From: CAWEBF01 sp963807235
Lineage (GTDB): Bacteria > Acidobacteriota > Vicinamibacteria > Vicinamibacterales > UBA2999
Length of the DNA: 26,570 nucleotides
Assembly: GCA_963807235.1 (NCBI GenBank)
Contig: CAWEBF010000027.1
Location: 1 to 26,570 of the forward strand
Reading direction: 5' to 3'
Below the pieces are notes generated by a model that did no database searches, was not told the DNA's origin, and saw nothing but the letters and a program-made list of their open reading frames with translations. Made by a program: the position numbers and the translations under genes. The stretch's first letter is position 1. Each line of letters starts with the position of its first letter. This document shows positions 9,520 through 17,401 of this stretch, piece by piece.

Positions 9520-9817
9520 CGGAACCTCCCTTGATCGAAGTGACCTATTCCCCGCGTGGGAATCGAACCTGAAAAGGGACCCGATTGATCGATTGGAAAG
9601 ACCAGGGTACGGGCGTAAACGCGAACCGCCCGGCAAGCGTAGCTACTGCTTGCGGCGCGGAAGGTACTGCGGATAGCGCCGACCGTCAACGACTATCTCG
9701 CGTGTCAGCCGTCGTCAGATCACGTTTTTTGCTGAGTGAAACACACCAAACCTGGCGTCTTCCGCATGGATGATGGCCACCCTTGCGCAGGGCGCAGTGT
9801 CGGGGGCTCGGGTCGCC
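9520..9817. other. Non-coding leader region upstream of TonB receptor
   Basis: This region of about 300 bp has no convincing gene. It holds the upstream region of the minus-strand receptor, including its ribosome site next to 9519, a small 6-bp inverted repeat at 9547-9563 and a weak promoter-like pair at 9661-9689. It has more A/T than the flanking genes, as expected for a regulatory leader. The heptamer array starts at its far edge. Confidence 0.5.
9661..9689 (-). promoter_or_regulatory. Weak sigma-70-like promoter for the TonB receptor
   Basis: Read on the minus strand, TTGACG (9689-9684) is followed 17 bases later by TACCTT (9666-9661), a good -35 and a poor -10 match. It would give a leader of about 140 nt before the receptor ATG. 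This is a pattern match only. Confidence 0.25.
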
Positions 9818-9880
9818 GTTAGTCGTTGGTCGTTAGTCGTTAGTCGTAAGCCGGGAGCCGGGAGCCGAAAGCCGGAGGCC
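9818..9880 (+). repeat. Nine-unit heptamer array, two unit types in one register
   Basis: Nine contiguous 7-bp units with no slippage. The first four are GTTAGTC or GTTGGTC, then GTAAGCC, two GGGAGCC, GAAAGCC and GGAGGCC. Every unit fits NNNRGYC on the plus strand, although the unit sequence changes halfway. The array ends exactly one base before the stop codon (9881-9883) of pobA. Degenerate units may extend left to about 9801. Confidence 0.85.
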
Positions 9881-11059
9881 TTAGTAAGGAAGCCCCACGT
9901 AATTCTCCGCGAGTGCTTTCTGCGCGGCGCTCGAGCTCGCCAGATATTCGAGCTCCGCTCGCTGCACGCGCTCGCCGAACGGCCCGGCGTCGGGCAGCTT
10001 GTGCAGCAAGTGGGTCATCCACCACGAAAAGCGTTCGGCCTGCCACACGCGCGCCAGCGCGCGCGACGAATACGCCTCGAGGCCGTCGCCGCTCCCGGAC
10101 TCATAGAACTCGACGATCGCCGACGACAAGTAGTGGACGTCGCTGGCCGCCAGGTTCAACCCCTTCGCCCCCGTGGGCGGGACGATGTGCGCCGCGTCCC
10201 CGGCCAGGAGCAGCCGGCCAAACCGCATCGGCTCCGCGACGAAGCTTCGCAGCGGCGCGATGCTCTTCTCGATCGACGGCCCCGTGACCAGTCGAGCCGC
10301 GGTGTCGCCGCCGAGCCGGGACCGCAGCTCGTCCCAGAACCGCTCGTCCGGCCACTCGTCCACGGTTTCGGACAGGGAGCACTGCACGTAGTAGCGGCTC
10401 CGCGAGGCGGAGCGCATGCTGCACAGCGCGAAGCCGCGGTCGTGGTTCACGTAGATCAGCTCGTGAGACACGGGCGGCGTCTCCGACAGCACACCCAGCC
10501 ATCCAAACGGATACACGCGCTCGAACTGGGTGATCGCCCCGGCGGGCACACTTTGCCGGCACACGCCGTGAAAGCCGTCGCACCCGGCGATGAAGTCGCA
10601 CGACACACGATGATCGAGCCCGTCCTTCTGATACCGGACGCTCGGCTGATCCGTGTCGAAGTCGTGGACGCTGACGCCGGCCGCCTCGTATACCGTGTCC
10701 GCGCCGGCGGCGGCGCGCGCGTCCATCAGGTCTCTCGTGACCTCCGTCTGGCCGTAGACCACGACGTGCCGCCCGGTCAGGGCCGCCAGATCCATTCGGT
10801 GACGGCCGCCAGCGAACAGGATGTCGAAGCCGTCGTGGACCAGACCCTCGCGGGCCACACGCTCGCCGACGCCGGCACGGCCAAGCAGATCCACCATCCC
10901 CTGCTCGAGGACACCGGCCCGGACGCGGGCCAGCACGTACTCGGCGCTGCGGTGTTCGATGACGATCGCGTGGATGCCCGCGCGATGGAGGAGCTGACCG
11001 AGCAGGAGGCCGGACGGGCCGGCCCCCACGATGGCAACCTGGACGCGCGTGGCCGTCAG
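9881..11059 (-). CDS. pobA: 4-hydroxybenzoate 3-monooxygenase (FAD, NADPH-dependent)
   Basis: A 392-aa class A flavin monooxygenase converting 4-hydroxybenzoate to protocatechuate. It follows the Pseudomonas PobA sequence I know almost throughout: VAIVGAGPSGLLLGQLLHRAGI (FAD fold), RAGVLEQGMVDLL, YGQTEVTRDLM, AGCDGFHG (the DG motif), ERVYPFGWLG and LLLAGDAAHIVPPTGAKGLNLA. Substrate-site residues correspond with an offset of two: Y203 and Y387 (Y201 and Y385 in Pseudomonas), S214, R216 and P295. No ATG, GTG or TTG is available near the N-terminus. The only sensible start is CTG at 11059-11057, overlapping the upstream MBL stop as CTGA, giving MTATRVQVAIVG. Longer frames would run through the MBL gene. 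The protein ends at NYVGLPY, slightly shorter than some homologues. It is second in an operon after the MBL-fold gene. Confidence 0.93.
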   Translation of the reverse strand: MTATRVQVAIVGAGPSGLLLGQLLHRAGIHAIVIEHRSAEYVLARVRAGVLEQGMVDLLGRAGVGERVAREGLVHDGFDILFAGGRHRMDLAALTGRHVVVYGQTEVTRDLMDARAAAGADTVYEAAGVSVHDFDTDQPSVRYQKDGLDHRVSCDFIAGCDGFHGVCRQSVPAGAITQFERVYPFGWLGVLSETPPVSHELIYVNHDRGFALCSMRSASRSRYYVQCSLSETVDEWPDERFWDELRSRLGGDTAARLVTGPSIEKSIAPLRSFVAEPMRFGRLLLAGDAAHIVPPTGAKGLNLAASDVHYLSSAIVEFYESGSGDGLEAYSSRALARVWQAERFSWWMTHLLHKLPDAGPFGERVQRAELEYLASSSAAQKALAENYVGLPY

Positions 11060-11991
11060 CGGCGGCCCAGTTCCTTGTAGGCGATCTCGAGGTTCGGTTT
11101 CGGTCCGCCGAACGCGGGGTTCACATTGGCGATGTAGCCCTTGAATCGGGCGGGCACGGTGTATTCCTTCACCGCCTGCTCCACGCTCTTGCCGGCCTTG
11201 AGCGAGCGCTCCGCGTAGGCCACGAAGTCGGCATTGAAGTCGCGGAAGTCGCGCAGGTCCTGCCACGTGCCGACGGGGATATGGCCGTTGATGACAGTGT
11301 CTACGTTCTTGACGCCGTCGAGGACACGGGTCAGCGTCTTCGGCTGCTCCACCACCGAGCCGCCGTTGTCGGGGTCGATGTACGGCAGCGCCTTCCAGGC
11401 GAACATGTCGCCCGTGTGCATCGTGCGTGCCGCGGTGAAGACCACGAAGGTGTCGCCGTTGGTGTGGCCCGGGCCAAAGTGATACAGGTCGATCTGATCC
11501 TTGCCCGACCCCAGCGTGAGCTTGTCCTTGTAGGTCTTGTTCGGGAGGAACTTGGCCTTGGCGCCCGTGAATTCGTCCATCTTGGCCATGTTCGTCTTGG
11601 TGTTCTCCTGGACCACGCTTTCTACCGTGGCGCCGAAGAACTCGTTGCTGCCCGTGTGGTCGCTATGCGTGTGGGTGTTGATCACGCGCGTGATGGGCTT
11701 GTTGGTGACCGACTTCACGCGCTCGAGAATCGTGGGCCCCCAGCCGGGCAGCTTGGTGTCCACGAGCGTGACGCCGGCATCGGTGATGAACACGGCGGTG
11801 TTCCCGCCGCTGAAGGCTTCCATGTCGGCAGCGCCGGAGCCCGTGATGACGTAGAGGTTGTCCTTGACCTTCTCGATCCTGGTGGCCGCCACCGCCTTGG
11901 GTGAAATCCCGGAGGGCGGCGCCTGGCCTGACACGACCAGCGACAACGCCCCAACGCAGACCAACGTCCCCAGCACCAGCGCTCTCGTCAT
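11056..11991 (-). CDS. Secreted MBL-fold metallo-hydrolase
   Basis: A 311-aa metallo-beta-lactamase-fold protein with a signal peptide (residues 1 to about 22, MTRALVLGTL through VVSGQA), so likely periplasmic. The zinc motif HxHxDH is complete: H107, H109, D111 and H112 in NTHTHSDHTGSNEFFG. Further ligands H176 (HFGPGHTNGD), D195 (MHTGDMF) and H237 (NGHIP) are present, consistent with a dinuclear hydrolase. A strong ribosome site (GGAGGA) precedes the ATG at 11991. It overlaps pobA by four bases and is co-transcribed upstream of it. The MBL fold covers lactonases, esterases, thioesterases and true beta-lactamases; nothing here separates them, and I see no basis for calling it an antibiotic-resistance gene. 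A role with pobA in aromatic metabolism is only suggested by the operon. Confidence 0.88.
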   Translation of the reverse strand: MTRALVLGTLVCVGALSLVVSGQAPPSGISPKAVAATRIEKVKDNLYVITGSGAADMEAFSGGNTAVFITDAGVTLVDTKLPGWGPTILERVKSVTNKPITRVINTHTHSDHTGSNEFFGATVESVVQENTKTNMAKMDEFTGAKAKFLPNKTYKDKLTLGSGKDQIDLYHFGPGHTNGDTFVVFTAARTMHTGDMFAWKALPYIDPDNGGSVVEQPKTLTRVLDGVKNVDTVINGHIPVGTWQDLRDFRDFNADFVAYAERSLKAGKSVEQAVKEYTVPARFKGYIANVNPAFGGPKPNLEIAYKELGRR

Positions 11992-12055
11992 GCCACTCTC
12001 CTCCTGCCCATCACTCGCGGAAGAAATACGTTATCACCGGCCCGACCACCAGGCC

Positions 12056-12069
12056 AGCACTGCAGTGCT
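12056..12069. promoter_or_regulatory. Perfect 14-bp palindrome in divergent intergenic region
   Basis: AGCACTGCAGTGCT is a perfect palindrome between the divergent MBL-fold gene (start 11991) and the histidine kinase gene. Its position fits an operator for a dimeric regulator acting on either promoter. If the kinase starts upstream of 12151 it would lie close to or just within the coding region. No regulator is identified. Confidence 0.35.
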
Positions 12070-12150
12070 ACCATCCCCGCCGAGAGCCCGGTTCGTGACC
12101 AACTCCGTTCGCCGACACCGGCGCTGCTCGCCGGACTCGTCGTCATCCTG

Positions 12151-14034
12151 ATGACCGTGGCCGCCTATTCGTGGTACGTGTCGGGGCAGATCGACGGCCT
12201 GCGGCGCCTGCAGACCGAGCTGACCGATCGCAACCGGCGCGAGTCCTTGCAGCTCCTGCGTATCCAGAACGATCTCAACCAGTTGGGGCTGGCGATGCGG
12301 GACATGCTGGACACCGAGTCCCGCTATCCGCTGTCGGCGTGGACCTCGCAGTTCGAGCGCATCCGTCGCGACCTGGACGACGCCCTGACGCGACAAGGAG
12401 CGGCGGCCGTCGCGGGAGAGGCGACCGAGCAGCGCCAGTATCTGGCCAGCGCGGTGCAGCAGTTCTGGGACGCGGCGGATCGCATCTTCGCGCTCGCGGA
12501 CACCGGCCAGGAGACGCAGGCGCGCGCGCAGGTGCAGCTGTCGCTGCAGGCGCGGCAGGCCGCCATCAGCTCCACGGTGGCGCGGCTGCTGGTGCAGAAC
12601 AACGAACGCGAGGAAGAAGCCGCGCGGCAAACGCAGGCGATCTACGACCGCGTGGAGCGCCAGGCGTACTGGTTCCTGGCGGCGACGCTCGGCGCCATCG
12701 TCGTGACCAGCCTGGTGCTGATTCGGTCCAACAGGCGGCTCTTCGGCGAGCTGTCGGCGCTGTCGGCGGCGCGTCAGGAGCTGGCCCGGACGCTCATCAC
12801 GACGCGCGAGTCCACACTGCGGGAGCTGGCGCGGGAGCTGCACGACGAATTCGGCCAGTTGCTGACCGCTGTCGGCACCATGCTGGGACGCGTCGCGAAG
12901 CAGACGCCGCCGGAGTCGCCGGTTCGCGCCGAGCTGCGCGAGATCGGCGAGGTGGCGCAGACGGCCCTCGACAACGTGCGCGGGCTGTCGCAGGCGCTGC
13001 ACCCGTCCATCCTCGAGGAGCTGGGGCTCGCCGCGGCGGTGGATTGGTACGTCTCGACTGTCGAGCGCCAGCTGGGCGTGGCGGTGGACTACCAGCGTAG
13101 TGGGTCCGCGACCGTCGATGCGGCTGTCGGCATCCAGGTGTACCGAGTCCTGCAGGAAGCGCTGACCAACGTGGCGCGCCACTCCGGCACGCAGCGGGCG
13201 TCGGTCAGGCTGGACATCACGGAGAACGCCCTCAGGCTCGAGGTTGAAGACGCCGGCAAGGGCATCCACGCGCAACAGGCGGCTCGTGGCCTCGGGCTCA
13301 CCACCATGCGCGAACGTGCGGAGCTCGTGGGTGGCACACTGAGCGTCGAGCGCGGGCCTGGTGGCGGCACGCGCGTCGGGCTGACAGTACCCTCTGAGGA
13401 ACAAGGCGTGAGTGACACGATCAGCGTGCTCCTGGCCGACGACCATGCGCTCGTGCGCCGCGGCTTCAAGCGGCTCCTCGAGGACGACCCCGGCCTGCGC
13501 GTGGTGGGCGAAGCCAGCAACGGCGACGAAGCCATCCAGCTGGCGGCGGCGCTGACCCCCGACGTGATCGTGATGGACGCGGCCATGCCGGGAACCAACG
13601 GCCTGCTGGCCACCAAGGCCATCGTGGCGGCCCGGCCCGAGGCAGTCGTGCTGATGCTGAGCATGCACTCCGAAGACACGCTGGTCCGGCAGGCGCTCGA
13701 CGCCGGCGCGCGGGGCTACATCCTGAAGAACGCCATCGACCTCGACCTGGCCGCGGCCGTGAAACGAGTGGCGGCCGGCGAGCGCGTGATCGACCCGGCA
13801 CTGATGAAACAGGCCCTGCCCGGTGAGCGCACCCGGCGGCTGACGCCTCGTGAGCTGGAGGTACTGCAGCTCGTGTGCAACGGGCTCAACAACCGCGAGA
13901 TCGCGGCCAAGCTCGATCTCAGCATCAACACCGTGGCCGTGCACCGCGCGAACATCATGAGCGCGCTGGGAGTGCACAAGACCGCGGAGCTCGTGGTCTA
14001 CGCGCTGCAGAACGGGCTGGTGAACCCGTTGTGA
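12151..14034 (+). CDS. Sensor histidine kinase fused to NarL/FixJ-type response regulator
   Basis: A 627-aa hybrid. The N-terminus has a first membrane segment, then a sensor region with helical heptad character (about residues 12-165) and a second membrane helix (about 172-191, WFLAATLGAIVVTSLVLI). The kinase core is of the HisKA_3 type: H231 in RELARELHDEFGQLL, N-box QEALTNVARHSG and GLGLTTMRERAELVGG. From residue 420 a receiver domain follows (LLADDHALVRRG, phosphoacceptor D476 in VIVMDAAMPG) and a LuxR-type HTH (LTPRELEVLQLVCNGLNNREIAAKL). The two halves are usually separate genes. The ATG at 12151 cuts into the first membrane segment, and the upstream codons continue the hydrophobic stretch, so the true start is probably upstream. 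It overlaps the next gene by GTGA, suggesting translational coupling. Confidence 0.88.
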   Translation: MTVAAYSWYVSGQIDGLRRLQTELTDRNRRESLQLLRIQNDLNQLGLAMRDMLDTESRYPLSAWTSQFERIRRDLDDALTRQGAAAVAGEATEQRQYLASAVQQFWDAADRIFALADTGQETQARAQVQLSLQARQAAISSTVARLLVQNNEREEEAARQTQAIYDRVERQAYWFLAATLGAIVVTSLVLIRSNRRLFGELSALSAARQELARTLITTRESTLRELARELHDEFGQLLTAVGTMLGRVAKQTPPESPVRAELREIGEVAQTALDNVRGLSQALHPSILEELGLAAAVDWYVSTVERQLGVAVDYQRSGSATVDAAVGIQVYRVLQEALTNVARHSGTQRASVRLDITENALRLEVEDAGKGIHAQQAARGLGLTTMRERAELVGGTLSVERGPGGGTRVGLTVPSEEQGVSDTISVLLADDHALVRRGFKRLLEDDPGLRVVGEASNGDEAIQLAAALTPDVIVMDAAMPGTNGLLATKAIVAARPEAVVLMLSMHSEDTLVRQALDAGARGYILKNAIDLDLAAAVKRVAAGERVIDPALMKQALPGERTRRLTPRELEVLQLVCNGLNNREIAAKLDLSINTVAVHRANIMSALGVHKTAELVVYALQNGLVNPL

Positions 14035-15722
14035 ACCGGCGCGGGTTCCTCAGCGTGGCCGCCGGCGGCCTCGGTGCGGCGATCTATGGCCCGATCGCGG
14101 AGGCACAACAACAACCCGCTCCGGGTTTCAGGCTGGTGGACGTGACCGGTCCATCGGGCCTGGCGTTCCGGCACAACAACGGGGCCCACGGGGGCACGCT
14201 GCTCCCCGAGACGCTCGGCTCCGGCTGCGCGTTCCTGGACTACGACGCCGACGGCTGGCAGGACGTGCTGCTCGTGAACGGCATGGATTGGCCCGGGCAC
14301 AAGCGCCAGCGGTCCACCATGCGCCTCTACCGGAACAACCGCAACGGCACGTTCACCGACGTGACGCGCGCCGCGGGCCTGGACGTGGAGCTGTACGGAA
14401 TGGGCGTCGCGGTGGGCGACTACGACAACGACGGCTTCCCCGACCTCCTGGTGACCTGCGTGGGCCAGAACCGTCTGTTCCGCAACACCGGCCGAGGCAC
14501 GTTCGCGGACGTCACCCGCGCCAGCGGGCTCGACGGCCGCGCCGCGTTCAGCACGTCCGCGATGTGGGTGGACTTCGACCGCGACGGCCACCTGGACCTC
14601 TTCGTCTGCAACTACGTGAAGTGGGCGCTGGAGAACGACGTCTTCTGCAGCGTGGACGGCAAGCGTAAGTCCTACTGCACGCCGGAGGCCTATCGCGGCG
14701 ACACGTGCTGGCTCTTTCGCAACCGCGGCAACGGCACCTTCGAGGACGTGACGGCGACCTGCGGCATTTTCGACTCCAGCTCCAAGGCGCTCGGCGTGGC
14801 GCTCGTCGATCACGACCAGGACGGCTGGCCCGACATCTTCGTAGCCAACGACACACAGCCCAACAAGCTGTATCGCAACCAGCGCAACGGGCGCTTCAGG
14901 GACGTCGCGCTCGAAGCCGGCGTCGCGCTCAGCGAAGATGGCAAGGCCCGCGCCGGCATGGGCGTCGATGTGGCGTACCTGGACGCCACGGGCCGCCCCT
15001 CCGTGGCCGTCACGAACTTCGAGGGGGAGATGGTGGGGTTGTTCAGTCCGGTGCAGCAGGCAGGCCTGTACCGCGACACGGCCATCACGTCCGGTATGGG
15101 CGCGGCGTCGCGCAACCGCCTCGGGTTCGGATGTGCCTTCGCGGACTTCGATCTGGATGGCGCGGTTGATCTCGTGGTGGCCAACGGCCACATCGACGCC
15201 ACGGTCCGCAACATCCGCAGCGGCGTCGGCCACGCGCAAGCCCCGCATCTTTTTCTCAATCAGGGCCGCGGGCGGTTTCAGGACGTGGCGCAGGCACTGG
15301 GCGGCGCCTTTGCGTCACCGCGCGTGGGCCGGGGCCTCGCCTGCGGCGACTTCGATCGCGACGGCGACGTGGATCTGCTGCTCACGACGAACAACGGTCC
15401 GGCCGTGCTGCTGCGCAACGATCAACTGGCGGGCAACAAGAGCCTCCGGCTGCGGCTCAGAGGGACGATGTCGAACCGCGATGCGATCGGCGCGCTGGTG
15501 CGGATCTTCCATGGCGGGACAACCCAGGCGCGGATGGTCAAGAGCGGATCCAGCTACCTGTCGCAGTCGGAGCTCCCTCTCACCTTCGGCGTCGGACAGC
15601 GAGACACCGTCGATCGCGTGGTGATTTCGTGGCCGAGCGGCCGCACCGAGGAATTCACGAAGCTGGCCGCGGGCCGCGCCTACGACTGCACGGAAGGCAA
15701 GGGGCTCTCGCCTGCTCCATAG
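14031..15722 (+). CDS. Tat-exported CRTAC1/ASPIC-UnbV family protein
   Basis: A 563-aa secreted protein with FG-GAP/VCBS-type repeats and a C-terminal ASPIC/UnbV domain. I chose the GTG at 14031, which overlaps the upstream stop (GTGA) and starts VNRRGFLSVAAGG, a twin-arginine (Tat) signal. At least six calcium-loop motifs of the DxDxDG type are visible (DYDADGWQD, DYDNDGFPD, DFDRDGHLD, DHDQDGWPD, DFDLDGAVD, DFDRDGDVD), marking blades of a beta-propeller. The C-terminal region (about 470-560) has NRDAIGALVRI and VVISWPSGRTEEF, typical of ASPIC/UnbV. Such proteins are numerous in Acidobacteria and Planctomycetes; biochemical roles are mostly unknown. Coupling to the hybrid two-component protein suggests co-expression, a rather unusual partnership. 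Confidence 0.88.
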   Translation: MNRRGFLSVAAGGLGAAIYGPIAEAQQQPAPGFRLVDVTGPSGLAFRHNNGAHGGTLLPETLGSGCAFLDYDADGWQDVLLVNGMDWPGHKRQRSTMRLYRNNRNGTFTDVTRAAGLDVELYGMGVAVGDYDNDGFPDLLVTCVGQNRLFRNTGRGTFADVTRASGLDGRAAFSTSAMWVDFDRDGHLDLFVCNYVKWALENDVFCSVDGKRKSYCTPEAYRGDTCWLFRNRGNGTFEDVTATCGIFDSSSKALGVALVDHDQDGWPDIFVANDTQPNKLYRNQRNGRFRDVALEAGVALSEDGKARAGMGVDVAYLDATGRPSVAVTNFEGEMVGLFSPVQQAGLYRDTAITSGMGAASRNRLGFGCAFADFDLDGAVDLVVANGHIDATVRNIRSGVGHAQAPHLFLNQGRGRFQDVAQALGGAFASPRVGRGLACGDFDRDGDVDLLLTTNNGPAVLLRNDQLAGNKSLRLRLRGTMSNRDAIGALVRIFHGGTTQARMVKSGSSYLSQSELPLTFGVGQRDTVDRVVISWPSGRTEEFTKLAAGRAYDCTEGKGLSPAP

Positions 15723-15739
15723 TGCCGCCCAGGTCAAAA

Positions 15740-15767
15740 GTCAGAATTCAGAATTCAGAATTCAGAA
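15740..15767 (+). repeat. Heptamer array (TTCAGAA-type)
   Basis: Four contiguous 7-bp units, GTCAGAA then TTCAGAA three times, fitting NNNAGNN. The array fills most of the 39-bp gap between the convergent CRTAC1-like and amidase genes, and its last unit overlaps the amidase stop codon (15762-15764). The repeats also create GAATTC palindromes. Confidence 0.85.
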
Positions 15768-17381
15768 ACTTCTCTGCAGTTCTAACGATGGAAGCAATTT
15801 CGGCACGCGCCGATGGCGTGTTGTCTGCTCGAAAGCGTAGGCAAGTCGGACCAAGGTCGCTTCCGACCAGGCTGCACCGAAGAACGAGATTCCCACCGGC
15901 AACCCCAGCACCTGACCGGCGGGAACTGTGATATTCGGATAGCCTGCGACGGCTGCAGCACTGGAGCTGGCGCCAAGAAAGTGATCCCCATTGACCAGAT
16001 CGATCGCCCACGCAGGGCTACCGGTCGGCGCGACCAGCGCGTCAAGCTTGTGCCTGTTGATCACGGCGTCAATCCCTTCAGCCCCAGCCCACCGCCGGCA
16101 GTTGGCAAGATGCGTCCGGTAGTCGCTGGATGTGAGTGGGCCCTTCTTCTCGGCCTGTTCGAATATCTCCTGGCCGAAAAACGGCATCTCCCGCGCCTTC
16201 TCCCGCTCGTTGAAGGCGATGACGTCCGCCAACGTCCGGACCGGAGTGCCTGGACCCCGGTTGGCGAGGTACGCGTTCAGATCGGCCTTGAATTCGTACA
16301 GCAACAGTTCCTGCTCACATCGATCGATCCGATCCACCGTTGGAATCTCCACCGGATCCACGACCACAGCGCCCTGTGACTTGATCGTCTCGATGGCGGA
16401 CTCGATCAGGCGATCAACTTCCGGGCTATACCCGAAATGAAGCTTCCGCGAGACCCCGATGCGGACGCCTTTCAACGCCCCGGCGTCCAACCCAGCCGCA
16501 TAATCCGGTGCCTGACCCGGTGCGGTTGCCGTGGCCGGATCACGCGGATCGCGTCCTGTCATCGCCGTAAGCAAGATCGCCGCGTCTCTCACCGTGCGCG
16601 CCATGGGGCCGGCGGTGTCCTGCGTGTGCGAGATTGGGATGATGCCCGCACGGCTGATCAAGCCCACAGTCGGCTTGATGCCCACGATGCCATTGGCGCC
16701 AGCGGGGCAAACGATCGAGCCGTCGGTTTCAGTGCCGATGGCGACCGCAGCCAGGTTGGCGGAGGCGGCGACCCCGCTGCCCGAGCTCGAGCCGCAAGGA
16801 CTGCGGTCCAGCGCATACGGATTCTTCACCTGACCGCCGCGTGCGCTCCAACCGCTCGATGACTTCATGGAGCGGATGTTCGCCCACTCGCTCATGTTCG
16901 TCTTTGCGAGGATCACTGCGCCGGCCGCCCGCAGGCGTTCCACGACGAACGCATCTCGTGGCGCGATCGCACCCTCGAGCGCCAGCGATCCCGCCGTCGT
17001 CATCATCCGGTCGGCGGTGTCGATGTTGTCCTTGATGACGATGGGGATGCCGTGGAGCGGGCCACGGGAACCGCGCTGAAGGCGCTCGGCGTCGAGTTCG
17101 TCGGCGATGCGCAGGGCGTCGGGATTGACTTCGATGATCGACCGGAGCGTCGGACCTCTGCGGTCAATCTCTTCAATGCGCTTGAGATAGCGCTCCACGA
17201 GCTGCCGCGATGTGTACCGGCCAGACGCCATCGCGTCCTGCAGTTCCAGAACGGTCATCTCTTCGAGTTCGAACGCGGCGATGGCGACTGTTCCACGGTC
17301 GTCCCGGGCACAGTCCGACGAGAGAACGGCCAGGCCGAGGATGGCGGACAAACAGACGACGCGATTCTTGCCGAAGCACAT
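15762..17381 (-). CDS. Secreted amidase (amidase signature family)
   Basis: A 539-aa amidase-signature enzyme, hydrolysing C-N amide bonds with a Ser-cisSer-Lys triad. The lysine is K117 in PIVIKDN, the cis-serine lies in GSSSGSG (about 197-203) and the nucleophile is S222 in ETDGSIVCPA, followed by GIVGIKPTVGLISRAGIIP. The N-terminus (residues 1-24) is a signal peptide ending near SSDCA. A cysteine there could be lipidated, but Asp at -1 is unusual, so plain Sec export is about as likely. Length fits the exported members of the family. It is transcribed alone, convergent with the CRTAC1-like gene and divergent from the operon starting at 17487. The substrate is unknown; this group includes broad aliphatic and peptide amidases and is distinct from GatA, which is not exported. 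Confidence 0.92.
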   Translation of the reverse strand: MCFGKNRVVCLSAILGLAVLSSDCARDDRGTVAIAAFELEEMTVLELQDAMASGRYTSRQLVERYLKRIEEIDRRGPTLRSIIEVNPDALRIADELDAERLQRGSRGPLHGIPIVIKDNIDTADRMMTTAGSLALEGAIAPRDAFVVERLRAAGAVILAKTNMSEWANIRSMKSSSGWSARGGQVKNPYALDRSPCGSSSGSGVAASANLAAVAIGTETDGSIVCPAGANGIVGIKPTVGLISRAGIIPISHTQDTAGPMARTVRDAAILLTAMTGRDPRDPATATAPGQAPDYAAGLDAGALKGVRIGVSRKLHFGYSPEVDRLIESAIETIKSQGAVVVDPVEIPTVDRIDRCEQELLLYEFKADLNAYLANRGPGTPVRTLADVIAFNEREKAREMPFFGQEIFEQAEKKGPLTSSDYRTHLANCRRWAGAEGIDAVINRHKLDALVAPTGSPAWAIDLVNGDHFLGASSSAAAVAGYPNITVPAGQVLGLPVGISFFGAAWSEATLVRLAYAFEQTTRHRRVPKLLPSLELQRSF

Positions 17382-17401
17382 AGATCGGTCTCAGGGTAGC
17401 C

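Noticed and set aside
9550..9570. A GGTTCGATTCCC-like stretch on the minus strand resembling a tRNA T-arm
   Set aside because: No pairing T-stem, acceptor stem or anticodon arm can be found around it.
11056..11991. Calling the MBL-fold gene a beta-lactamase
   Set aside because: The fold is shared by many hydrolases, and nothing in the sequence or context singles out beta-lactams.
12034..13977. A 647-codon open frame antisense to the hybrid kinase
   Set aside because: Composition is that of a shadow frame; the plus strand encodes clear kinase and regulator motifs over the same bases.
15740..15767. The GAATTC-rich repeat as a CRISPR array
   Set aside because: Units are 7 bp and directly adjacent with no spacers.
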